A stretch of 64,000 bases of DNA from Metallyticus violacea (lineage: Eukaryota > Arthropoda > Insecta > Mantodea > Metallyticidae): the NCBI GenBank assembly GCA_030762175.1, contig CM060831.1, forward strand, positions 144,289,501 through 144,353,500. Direction: 5' to 3'. Both the position numbers and the translations under genes were made by a program. Shown in pieces: positions 34,635-44,470 of this stretch (positions are counted from its first letter, which is position 1; each line of letters starts with the position of its first letter). Below the pieces are notes generated by a model. The model ran no database searches and was not told the origin of the DNA. It saw only the letters and a list, made by a program, of their open reading frames with translations.

Positions 34635-34903
34635 AAGCCACTACGTGTGGCCGAGGTCGTTAAGGCGTGGACTCGTGAGCGGGAGACCTTGGGTTCGAAT
34701 CCCACAAGGAGCGTCCTCCCTTCCAGGTTTTCCTCAGTCCTCACATATAGCAAATGCGATGAAGGTGCCCTAAACTTAGGCGTAGAACGTTTTCTTCCTT
34801 CTTTCCCAATTTATCATTTCATCTCATGTTATCATCAGTGTCCATCGCCTGTGGTGCCTCAGTAGTTAAACACTGTTCCATAAAAAAAAAAAAAAAAAAC
34901 AAA
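34635..34903 (+). mobile_element. SINE-A copy 7 inserted in a satellite array
   Basis: The head GTGTGGCCGAGGTCGTTAAG, B box GGGTTCGAATCCC and body CCTAAACTTAGGCGTAGAAC are followed by a tail and an A-run (34882-34899). The flanks carry TAGATTAACC at 34625-34634 and 34904-34913, a 10-bp target duplication. Removing the SINE restores the period of the surrounding array. Confidence 0.92.
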
Positions 34904-35150
34904 TAGATTAACCGCCGTATATTATCAAATTTTACAAAAGTGCATTCATTATTTTGAAATACATATCGAATATATATATAAGAATTGAAACAACGGACAC
35001 AGGATTTATTTCTAGAAAAGCCAAGACATTTCCTTGTCAACTTTCATCAATTATAGGATATTCATTAGTTTGAAAGTTATAAGGTAAAATTAGAGACCGA
35101 TAGGGAATGGAACATCAGATACAACATTTATTTCCAAGCTGTATCGAATT

Positions 35151-36020
35151 ATTAACCGTTATTTCACTGAAACTAAGCGATGTCATTAAGTGTAAACGCC
35201 GAAGACTCCAAAGGAGAACAATACACTAAATAAATCGGTGTCAGTGTTGTAAATAATTAATCATTACCTTTAAATTGGTTAAATTTTCATTATATTCACC
35301 TACTTCAGCCTGGTCTAACTAATAATTGTTCCCCTACCCCTTTATAGTACATCAAATTCGAAATTTATCATTCAACTAGTACACTCAACATCACCTTGGA
35401 TCAAAATAAAAATTAGATTTTATATCAAATACTCCAAACTGTACAAAAACGAAATTTACTAGCTCCAAGACCGTGAACCATGCATCTACCTTTCAAAACT
35501 TTCAAAGACGCCCATTAATAACGACATACGCCGCTGATCATGAAGATATTTCTCTAGCAATGTTTCCGAACCGCACCCTAACATATCTGAGGAGGGTAGA
35601 TACGAGTGCATGCTAGATGGCGGTGTTGATATCATCGTTAACAAGAGTGATGGATTGCTTTGGGATTCCACCGACCCTCACAATCCCACATTCGTAAGTA
35701 TTTCTGTGACGTTCTGGTTTTGCCACTACTGCCAGCTTTGACCGTCTGATGTGTCCAATTTCTTAGATGTTTAAACAAGTTGCATTGCTTTAGAAGACAC
35801 TGAGATCACTTTTCCATTAAATAATCCATACATTAAATGAGGAAACCCTTTTGCGAATTGGATGTAAAAATTTTATGGCTAATTCATGTAGAAAATGAAG
35901 CTTTCAGAGCCAGTTGTAGAAAAAAAAGCAAGCTTTTACAACACTGAATTAGCTGTAAAACTCAAAATTAGTGTGTATGTTTGCATGGTATCATAAGAAA
36001 AAATTAGGGTACATACAAGG
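35151..36020. other. No gene recognised
   Basis: AT-rich flank between the satellite array and the DUF4817 element. The 61-aa minus frame at 35486-35671 is not assignable. Confidence 0.5.
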
Positions 36021-36743
36021 GTTCCCAAAAATGTATACACACTTCAAGCAAAGAAAAAAAATGTGTTAACATAAAAAAACTGAATTCACACAAACAGAAA
36101 ATGATGAGCACTAGTCATCTTAGACTTTTACAGTTACAACAGTTGCTCAAAATACCCACAATCGGCATCGATACACTTCTGAGTACGTTGAACTACTGAT
36201 TGAGCAACGTTTGCGAAAGTGTCCTCAGCGATTGCAGCATATGTCGTTTCAACTTCCCGAAGAGCTGTCAGTGTAGCTGATTTTCTACGGTATACAACAT
36301 CCGTAAGAGTTCCCCATAGGTAGAAGTCCAACGGAGTTAGATCTGGAGAACGGGGTGCTTTGGATGATGCCTAGGATCCGTGCGCGGGGCTCTGGGTCTC
36401 CCAGATCTGCCCTTGTGAACATCGCATACCGTACCAAGAGTCTCAAATTTTCTCGAATGCGTGCAATTGTTACTCGCGTTGGCGGTTCTGTTCTGTACAC
36501 ACGTCTCCATTGCCTTTGAACTTCAACAACATTCTCGGTTTTCCAACTGCATTTCAAAATTGCTTTCCGCTGTTCAAGCGATAATCTTGGATCGTTTTGT
36601 TGTAGCAACGCTAGCATAACGTAATGCGAGTCACATCTGTTTACAGAACATCATACTACACATTACTGTTGTTTTTAGGTCCAACTTTGAAATATATTAA
36701 ATATACATCTACTGTGAAAGTGTGTATATATATTTTTAGGCAT
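36021..36743 (-). mobile_element. Internally deleted DUF4817-type transposon with terminal inverted repeats
   Basis: Two adjacent minus-strand frames belong to one transposase. The N-terminal frame (36285-36617) has the HTH region: RLSLEQRKAILKCSW (about residues 10-24), then VVEVQRQWRRVYRTEPPTRV. The C-terminal frame ends at 36134 and contains RSPDLTPLDFYLWGTL, the region carrying the third catalytic Asp, and a tail with QRTQKCIDADCGYFEQLL. Between them most of the DDE domain is missing and the frame shifts. The ends at 36021-36048 and 36713-36743 are inverted repeats sharing CC.AAAAAT.TATACACACTT. The element is about 720 bp, so it is a non-autonomous derivative that kept both protein ends. 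No clear target duplication was seen. Confidence 0.75.
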
Positions 36744-37164
36744 CTAAGCGCAGCGCCTACTGAGCCACTGTCATACCAATAACATACAGTTCCCTTGTTG
36801 ATGGCTGTACAGTGTACACGGAGAACCAGTTACCGTTTGCTCTATTATGAAAACAAGCACCATTTCTGTCTTTATGTTATTACTACACATAGAATTTTTA
36901 GGCACTAAAAAGGTTCCTAAAATAATTTCAAAATTTAATAAATTAAGCCCGATTACAGAAAAAACCAGGCATTTTAGGGACATATGACTTAGGCTTCAAA
37001 CCTATTAACTGAAATTAACAAATTATACACTAAAATACACAAAACATGGCACAAATAGTATATTGAAGAAATGCAGACAGACACCGCATTATATATAACC
37101 CAGCTTGAATACATTGAAAAAAAAATTAAATATGCTTTTAAAGTTTTTAAAATCAGTTCCATGT

Positions 37165-37480
37165 TCATTAACTTTTATAATTATCTACAAAGTACATCAC
37201 CGTTTTGTCTTCTAATTTCTGCATAGATAATCTTTGCCTTTTGTCACTGAGAATCAATATGAAACTAGAAAAACTCCTTTCGACTGCAACAGATATCAGA
37301 ATAGCAAATTCTAAATTAGCTATAGCAGACACCTCAGTACCTACTGGAGCATTTACAAATTCTCCCAAGCACTCTTGACACTTTTTCCAACAGTGAAAAT
37401 CGTACATTCTTATTTAGTAAATTGTCCCACTTACTTTTAAATGTTTTCCCCAATTTCACCGCATCACAAAATATTTAGTC
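37165..37480 (-). pseudogene. hAT-family transposase C-terminal fragment
   Basis: The minus-strand frame at 37168-37407 ends with VAVERSFSSFILILSDKRQR followed by LSMQKLEDKTVMY. This matches the dimerisation region at the C-terminus of hAT transposases and of domesticated hAT genes: a V/A-ERxFS motif, then LSDRR and a conserved L..L pattern. Upstream in another frame, LGKTFKSKWDNLLNKN extends the similarity. The zinc finger and catalytic RNase H-like domain are absent. It could instead be the last exon of a host gene derived from hAT, but the frameshift near 37375 argues for a dead copy. Confidence 0.65.
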
Positions 37481-37624
37481 CTGGACATTCTTCATTATTG
37501 GTATTTTACATAGAGTGATTTTTACATAGTAGCAGTAACTGTAGCAATAGCAGTAGCAATAGTAGTAGTTGTTACAGGAACTGAAACTATGGTTCTCTAC
37601 AATAGTCCATTGTTCAAAAGAAAA

Positions 37625-38150
37625 TCAATGGAGTGGCGTAAACCTGGCGAAGCACCGCCTCTAAAGGCCCAGGTCACTCAGTGAACCAACAAGATCATGG
37701 CCACAATCTTTTGGGACTGTGAAGGAATACTCTTCATTGACTTCAAGGAGAGGAACATCACAGGAGTACTATGCTGGCCTACTGCACAGACTACGTGCTT
37801 CCATCAAAGAGAAAAGGCGAGGAAAGCTGAGTAGTGTGCGCCTTCTTCACAACAACGCGCCTGAGTACACAGCTCTTGTAGCAAAGGAAACTGTGAAGAA
37901 ATGTGGCTTCAAGGAGTCAACCATCCATCCTATAGCCCAGATCTAGCTCCCAGTGACTATTTCCTCTTCTCAAAGCTAAAGAAGGACCTTCGAGGAAGGA
38001 AATTTAAGTGTGACGAAGAAGTGATGGATGGTGTTTATGCCCATTTTGCAGACAATACTTCTATTTTTTGGGGGGGGGGGAGGGATTGAAATGTTAATTC
38101 AAAGATGTGAGAATAAAGGGTAACTATATTGAAATGTAAAATACAGTTTT
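37625..38150 (+). pseudogene. Mariner remnant (subfamily 4), C-terminal two thirds
   Basis: Plus-strand frames read as one protein with two shifts. EWRKPGEAPPLKAQ and NKIMATIFWDCEGILFIDF (about 37630-37735) come first, then AGLLHRLRASIKEKRRGKLS in the frame 37719-37946, with LLHNNAPEYTALVAKETVKK as the second catalytic block (HD changed to HN). The frame 37901-38089 has HPSYSPDLAPSDYFLFSKLK, keeping the third Asp, then GRKFKCDEEVMDGVYAHFAD. A G-run at about 38070-38080 breaks the end, after which GNYIE is readable. It starts about 140 bp after a hAT fragment in opposite orientation. Confidence 0.8.
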
Positions 38151-39149
38151 TGTCTTTATCATAATTAGAAAAGTGTTAGGCCGGAAATTTGTCATTTTTG
38201 GTGCCTAATAGGTAGGTAGGATCGATGAAGATGTGAAGATTTTTTTTTCAAATATATTCGCAACTGCAATCGCAGCTCGAAGTTCCCCACTTAATAAAAA
38301 TGTTGGTAAACACGAAAAAATGCTGCTACGGTGTTATGAGCCACCGTTATGTGGGTTGATCGCTTTTGTGGGTAATCAAAGTGGAAGGAAAACTTACGCC
38401 CTTGCCTGGGGCAGGAAATATTGTGCTGACGACGCTTGTGGCAATTCGAAAAGTGGCAGTGTTTCCAATCCCAAAATCCCTTTCTCAAGAAGGAAAAGAG
38501 GGAAAAAATATCCCTTCCAGTTCACACGCGTCCATCCATCACCTGCATCGCCAACTCGACCGACGCCTCCCCTGCCCATCCCTCTCCTTCAGGTTTTATT
38601 GTTTCCATAAATTGAAGAGACCCGCCGCGGGACGAGAGGGGACAGGTTACATACTGCCAACTTTAGCCATGGTAATGTCACAGCTCAGCGAATGTTAAAT
38701 AATTCCGGTATGAGGTCGTAAGGTCGTAAAGGTTGCCTGCAGGTGCGTCATGTTGAGCCTTAGGGCAGTCCGTCACTGTACAAGTGCTGCCAACCGACAC
38801 GGTGTGTTTGTCTTTTACGAAGAGATATTGTTTTTACGCAACAGAACGAGTACACGAGCATTCGCCCCAGGTTACGTGTAGTAGAACAGCTAAAATTAGT
38901 GAAAACTAAAAACTAAAATGACATTTTTAAGCTTAATTTTAGATTAGCTTTTATCATTTGTTAATTTGTGAGAGCTGTATTTTGGTTACATGCATAATCG
39001 TTCGTGCTAAAATTTAACGTATGGATATTTTTTTAGCATCATGCGTAATACACGCGTAACACTGTATTTATAGTTATTACTTTCGGTTCCCGTCTGAGAA
39101 AGGTGTGCAAGTTGAAATATGTTCAGTTTGCCCACAGAAAAAATGGGGT
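38151..39149. other. No gene recognised; GC-richer patch
   Basis: 38270-38690 has four overlapping frames on both strands (up to 125 aa), a sign of high GC and not of coding. A shared proline-rich stretch near 38530-38590 comes from C-rich sequence. Confidence 0.45.
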
Positions 39150-40330
39150 GGCAAGTGACAAGCTCTAAAATTCAGTTTTCGTATCAAAAAATCATCACCT
39201 GAGGCCTATGCAATGTTACAGGAGGCCTATGGGAGTATTTTCCTCCCTATAGCACAGTTCGAAGATGGCTTAAAGTGTTTAAAGAGGGAAGGCAATAAAT
39301 TTCAAGGGAAGGTGGACCCGACGCTCCGGCTTGTGTTCTTAATGGAAGGAAACATTAACACCACTGCTGTCATTGTGAGAGGCGATCGTCGAATAACATT
39401 GAGAATACTTTCAGATATATTGAAAGTTTCACTGGTTGCCTCCCGCACGTTGGTAACTGAAAAGTTGCACATGAGAAGTGTTTGTGAACGGTGGGTTCCA
39501 ATACTGCTGATTCCCTAACAAAAGGGCGTTTGCATATAGTTGAAGATGATGTTTCAGGAAGATGCGGAGTTTCTTTCAAGGATAATCGCTGCTAGTGAAA
39601 TTTGGCAATATTGTAGAAACCTCTATCATTACTAACACACGTACACACAAAGTAAAAGTGGTTGCTTTTACTTTGAAATAATGACCGTCTCATTTGTCGA
39701 TATTCAAGGAATGGTTTATCAGCATGCTGTACCTGCACACACAACTGTAACTGGGCATTACTATAGGATGTCACCAAAAATATGTGAACTGTGTCCCTCC
39801 CCCTCCCAGTAGACCCAAGATCGCGAGTTTAATCCGGGCAGAGTTAATTAATTTTTTTTGGGGGGGGGATCCTAGGTATGAAGGGAATCAGAGCCTTGGA
39901 TCATGTGTCGCAGATTTACGGCACGTAAAATAACCTCAACCTTTATTTATCGGCCATTTCATGCCCTGAATTGAATGGGGCGCGATGAGTGTGATGTTAA
40001 AGGGCGTAAAAGAAACACAACTATAACCCTCCCAATAGACCACAATTAGCCCAGTGAAACTATTTCTTTTTCTCTTAATTGAAGAGATATTTTCATGGGA
40101 GGCATTTTCCATCATTAGACGTAGTGGTCAAGGCTGTGGAGGCGATTCTTAGGGACCTGTCAAAAATGGTTTCAAACTAGGTCTTTGAAAAGAGGTAGAA
40201 ACGTTGGGACAGATGCATTGCATCCAAAGGGAACTATTTTGAGAAAGATCATCAAAATTATATAAGATTGAGTAAATTTCTGTTGTCAAAAAAATTATGA
40301 TAGTTCTTTATAAAACAGTCAGCGTATTTT
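39150..40330 (+). pseudogene. Mariner remnant (subfamily 1, copy c), split by SINE-B
   Basis: The plus-strand frame at 39213-39518 gives AMLQEAYGS, then TTAVIVRGDRRITLRILSDI and LHMRSVCERWVPILL. The next frame has MFQEDAEFLSRIIAASEIW (about 39549-39606), the first catalytic block with GDE lost. SINE-B interrupts at 39803-40021. The C-terminus resumes with FHGRHFPSLDVVVKAVEAIL (about 40090-40155), RDLSKM and NYFEKDHQ (about 40230-40255). The only subfamily 1 copy on the plus strand. Confidence 0.78.
39803..40021 (+). mobile_element. SINE-B copy 3 inside a mariner remnant
   Basis: It lacks most of the tRNA-like head and starts near GACCCAAGATCGCGAG. The body is recognisable: GTGTCGCAGATTTACGGCAC, CCCTGAATTGAATGGGGCGC, GATGTTAAAGGGCG. 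It splits the catalytic-domain region of the mariner at 39150-40330. A G-run (about 39860) lies inside. Confidence 0.8.
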
Positions 40331-40450
40331 AGACGATTTTAATACCTTTAAGGTTAAGGTAATTCACTCTTGAATTGCAGTATGGGAAAGTCAAACACCG
40401 TCTAAAGTAGTACATGAGCTACGCGTAGGCTTCCTAGAGGGTAATTTTTA

Positions 40451-40726
40451 ATGGTGTTTAACGCCCGTTTTAACTACTGAGACACCACAGGCGGTGACAA
40501 TGGTGATACATCAGATGAAATTATATATTGGGAAAGGAATATTTTTTTAAGCAATGAAAATTTTCAGGCCCAAGTTTAGGGTACCTCCCCGGCATTTGCC
40601 ATTTCAGAGGACTAAGGAAAATCTAGAAAAAACCTTAGTCGGGGAGGATGGTCCTGATGGGAATCGAACCTCAGGCCTCCCGGTCACAAATCAGCGCCTT
40701 AACGACCTCGGCCACCCGTGGCGGTG
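40451..40726 (-). mobile_element. SINE-A copy 8, full length, inverted
   Basis: A complete element on the minus strand from CCGCCACGGGTGGCCGAGG to ACGGGCGTTAAACACCATT. Its neighbour of the same family starts about 10 bp further on in the same orientation. Short AATTTTNAAT sequences occur at both borders. Confidence 0.88.
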
Positions 40727-40735
40727 AATTTTGAA

Positions 40736-41001
40736 TAGTGTTTAACTCCCGTTGTTACTACTGAGGCACTACAAGCGGTGGACACTGATGATACATGACA
40801 TGAAATATATTAAGAAGGGTTTTTTTAAGGAAGGAAACGTTTCAGGTTTAAGTTTAGGGTACCTCCCTGGCATTTGTCATTTATGACTGAGGAAAACCTG
40901 AAAAAAAACCTCAGTTAGGGAGCACGGTTCTGGCGGGATTCGAACCCCAGACCTCCCGTTCACGAGTACGTGCCTTAACGACATTGGCCGCCCGTGGCGG
41001 T
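40736..41001 (-). mobile_element. SINE-A copy 9, full length, tandem with copy 8
   Basis: A complete minus-strand element with head CCGCCACGGGCGGCCAATG and B box GGGTTCGAATCCC. It differs from its neighbour at many positions, so the pair arose from two insertions and not from a recent tandem duplication. Confidence 0.88.
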
Positions 41002-42811
41002 CGTGGTGCTTGTAAATTGCAAGTCAGGTTCTAATCCAGTTTGCATTTAGCTTCCGGTGTGAGTTTGTATACGCTTAGTGTCTGCTCAGTATCACGTCAT
41101 ATTTAAGTGTTCTTCTGACTCAGGCCGATGAAATTTCTTACTTATCAGACGACGGAGTGATGTAGAGGGAACAATATGACTTCTGAACTGGGAACTAGAT
41201 TCGAATTCCGCTTGAGTCGAGCTTCTGGTTTCACATATTTTTATGTTCATGGTTTTTGATGGCGTTTCAACGTATGTTTAGTGCATTACGCCCCCAGGCC
41301 TCTTTGCCTTTTCATGTAATTTATTGGTAATTCAATGATACATTTAAACATTTGTTCGTTCACTCTTTTGTTCATCTTTTGTAGGCCATCTCCGGCTAAA
41401 TGATTTTAGTTAAAAAAGAAGAAGAGATATTTTTTTTTATTTCAAGTATATGCGAGTGTTTTCTCGAAAATAAGATATATTTTATTATACCAACTGGGTT
41501 TACTCTATGCTATGCAGTAACAAATTATTTGCACAAAAAATAAAAACACCGGTTGTATCTTACATTGAAACATTCTCAGAGATATTGGTATGACACTTTT
41601 TGCAGACTTTTTGATTATACAGCAACCACATACAAATGTTTTACATGTCGAACAACTGTCTTTGGTTTTGTTTTTTTACACAGCCCTATTTGACATGTCT
41701 TGTGTTTAGCGGCCTTAGACGTTCCTTCAGATGGTGACAGTAGTTGATGAAAGCTAAGTGAAAATGTAAAGCAAAGCGAAATTTTAGACGCGGATACAAG
41801 AGCTGATAAACAAATGACTCACGCACTGCGCTACAATGAGTTTGAAACGTGTGTGTGTTATGCAGTGATGATTATTGTCCGTAACTACGCATTAAACACT
41901 TATGAAACGTGGGTAAGGAAGCGATCAATTGAGTGCCTCCGGGACCTGATGGTAAATTTGCTATTATGTCAAAAGTTAGGCCTGAAATAAAAAAAAAAAA
42001 AAAAAAAAGTAAGCTAAACATCATTGAAAGAGATTAAAAGTCATAAAACAATAGAAAATGCTTCCAAAAACAGTGAAAATATGAGCGTTTAGCATTAAAA
42101 GCGGTCAACTGGCCACCATTAGGCGTTCTAGCGAGGGTAGAGCAATTAGGATGCTGCTCTGTACCAAACTGCTAAAGTTAACTCCGCAAGAGGAGTCCGC
42201 TTGTTTCGGTTTCCCTCTGTGGTTACAAAACTTGTGGGAGTCTACTTCTACGTTCAGGCTTTGTGAGTTGTTACTCATTTGTTTTTCATTAGACAGTAAT
42301 TTGTTTATACCTCTTACTCGAATTTAAACTGCCATTACAATCTAACAGACACTATGAGATCCATGGTTGAAATCTTAGAGCTGTACAATATCGACATACT
42401 GCACTGGTTTACTGTGCCAATATTAATTTTCTCAGAAACCTTGAAGATAATTAAATAATTTTTGCATAGTGTACTCAAGGACACTTGTTCATGATTGATG
42501 GCACAAAAATAAGTTGCACTGCATAGTAATAAAGATATAATTCATTTCATGTAATGATACTTTTTACTTTAAATAAAATAATATGCATAGTATCTTCTAA
42601 CTTTTTTGTTAAATGAACTGATGCTTAGTTACAAATAGTTGGAAAAAACTCAAGCATTTATGCTTACTAGTTTCTAATATAATAGAGCATTTGACTAGAA
42701 AGAATATATTATTTCAGAAATTGAAATCAAACACAAAAGTTATATATATACTGTTCACAGAAAAATAGAAACTTCTAAATAGCATAAAACTCATAAAAAG
42801 CACTAGGATGC
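41002..42811. other. No gene recognised
   Basis: Mixed sequence with an A-run (about 41989-42008) and no recognisable repeat or frame. Confidence 0.5.
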
Positions 42812-42885
42812 AATATAAAAAGTTAAAAAACGGCAGTAAAACTAAACACTAAAACCATGATATTTCGAGCTTTGGCTCTTGAACA
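42812..42885 (+). repeat. Partial copy of the foldback arm
   Basis: CAATATAAAAAGTTAAAAAA, AACACTAAAACCATGATATT and TCGAGCTTTGGCTCTTG match the left arm at 43428-43520 in the same orientation. A shorter piece, CAATATAAAAAGTTAAACAT, lies near 43347. Confidence 0.65.
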
Positions 42886-43143
42886 TGTGCTGCGAGTAGA
42901 CTGAACTGTGGCGGGTGGTGTCTCCCTTAATGAGGCTTAAGGGTTATGACGTGGCGGCAAAGCTGCCAACTATAGCTGAGCAAAGTGGTTTGGCGAACCT
43001 GGCAGTATTACAAAGAAATATTGAGGCTTGGTGGAATACAGGCCTTATGCAAAACTAAAGCTGCCATCTCCAGGTCTCTAAGTGCAGTATGTTTGGAGGG
43101 ACAAAAAAAAATAAATAAATAAATAAAAAATAAAAATAAAACA

Positions 43144-43147
<4 letters not shown>

Positions 43148-43180
<33 letters not shown>
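43148..43180. repeat. (AT)n microsatellite
   Basis: Pure dinucleotide tract of about 33 bp between the foldback arm copies. Confidence 0.95.
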
Positions 43181-43183
<3 letters not shown>

Positions 43184-43424
43184 CTAAATAAAAGAACAAA
43201 GTAAGGCATCTACGAGAGTAAGGGAATAAACAGTCGAACGTGGCCAGGTGAAAATTGGCATGTTGTGCTAGCGGCAATGAGGAACAGGTTTTAAATGAAC
43301 GCCTGTGATTGTTCATTGTGATGAAAACCATAGTGGACGTTAGTCCAATATAAAAAGTTAAACATTTAAGTAAATACACAAAATTGGTTGAGGTGCAATT
43401 GGAGAATGAGTGAATTCATATAAA

Positions 43425-43612
43425 AACAGCACTGAGACGTTTCAATATAAAGAGTTAACATATGAAAGTATGACAAAACTGAAAACTAAAAACACATGAC
43501 ATTTCGAGCTAGGCTCTTGCACGCGTTACAAGACAGTACAAGTCCGAAATATCGTGTTTTTAGTTTTGTCATGGTTTCAAGTGCTAATTTTTTATATTGG
43601 AATGTCTCAGTA
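43425..43612. repeat. Foldback palindrome, ~80-bp arms
   Basis: The left arm (about 43428-43508) holds TTTCAATATAAAGAGTTAAC, ACAAAACTGAAAACTAAAAA and CATGACATTTCGAGCT. The right arm (about 43530-43612), read inverted, holds TTCCAATATAAAAAATTAGC, ACAAAACTAAAAACACGATA and TTTCGGACTT. The loop is about 20-30 nt. A third, direct partial copy of the arm is at 42812-42885. Confidence 0.75.
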
Positions 43613-43666
43613 CCATTTATCTGTCTTATTCCTTTAGAGGTGTTTTTTTTATTAAGTTATAAACAG

Positions 43667-43667
<1 letters not shown>

Positions 43668-43700
<33 letters not shown>
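43668..43700. repeat. (TA)n microsatellite
   Basis: Pure tract of about 33 bp directly before family E copy 3. Confidence 0.95.
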
Positions 43701-43702
<2 letters not shown>

Positions 43703-43719
43703 ACTTTGCGGAGGACATA

Positions 43720-44470
43720 ACGCCCCAAACCCCTCCAGACTGAGAGTTCCCCATCTCTTTTAGTGAATTCCGAAAAGGGTCAACCCATGAAAAAGATTTT
43801 GAAAAATGTCTTCAAAACTCCATCATTCCTACTTACGAGACAATGGGGGGGGGGGGGTTGTCTGTTAACGCTCTAGCGGCCGCAATTTCTGTTGCTTCGT
43901 TGAGATAATATAATTCATCCAGTTCGTTAATCAGTAAAATTGCACAATTAGGAGCAAGGTTTAACCTAAAGCGAAATTTTCAAAATCGCTCTATGGACCT
44001 CGTTTTTTTTTTTTTTTTATAAACGAAACTTGGTATATACAACTGAAATAAGATAATAAAAACAGTTTCTGAAACTCAACAAAATCAGAATATTAGGAGT
44101 GGGGATTTACCTGAGACCCAACACTTAAAAATCGCTCTAGCAGCAATATTTATTTTTCACAACGAAAACTCAGTAAGTGCCATTTAAATAATACAAGACA
44201 AATCGTTTCGGAAAAATCAGGAAATCAGACCATTAGGGGTAGGGGTTTACCTGAAAACCGAAATTTAAAAAGCACTCTAGCTTCAACAGTTTATAATTAT
44301 GTTCTGGTAGTAGACAAAAGAGTAACTGCTTCCTTCCAATTTCTGTAAACTCAATAGCTAACTTCCCTCTGTAATAACCTTCACAAAGTCGACTTGCTGA
44401 GGAATTCGCTTAGTTTACGCTCATGGGCTTTTTTCCTGATCTTGATGCCTTTTTGTATAATTAATCATGA
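43720..44470 (+). repeat. Dispersed repeat family E, copy 3 (3' block mostly deleted)
   Basis: The leader (GTCAACCCATGAAAAAGATT) and the first unit (ATCCAGTTCGTTAATCAG, AACCTAAAGCGAAATTTT) match copy 1's first unit at 15880-15970. Two further units follow (about 43995, 44135), then AAAAAGCACTCTAGC at 44267. Only the last part of the 3' block remains (AGGAATTCGCTTAGTTTACG, 44400-44419). It contains G- and T-runs, and a (TA)n tract lies just upstream. Confidence 0.8.

Larger units (their letters stand above)
33640..35150 (+). repeat. Satellite-like tandem array, ~110-bp unit
   Basis: The anchor TTAGTTTGAAATTTATAA recurs at about 33727, 33838, 33930, 34238, 34345, 34455, 34571, 34953 and 35067. 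The spacing is 107-116 bp where undisturbed. Units share TAGGGACCGATAGGGAGTG, AAACATCGAATATAAGTTTT and ATTTCTAGATTAGCCAAG-like text. Two interruptions: an unrelated block at about 34045-34215 and SINE-A at 34635-34903. No open frame is conserved between units. Confidence 0.85.

Noticed and set aside
33640..35150. CRISPR-like array
   Set aside because: Units are about 110 bp, diverged along their whole length, with no short repeat/unique spacer alternation, in a eukaryotic context.
36771..36983. 70-aa minus frame as part of the hAT protein
   Set aside because: It lies downstream of the hAT stop and lacks any conserved motif; probably untranslated flank.
38233..38698. 125-aa and 110-aa overlapping plus frames
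   Set aside because: Four frames on two strands overlap in a GC-rich patch; no conserved-looking motif.
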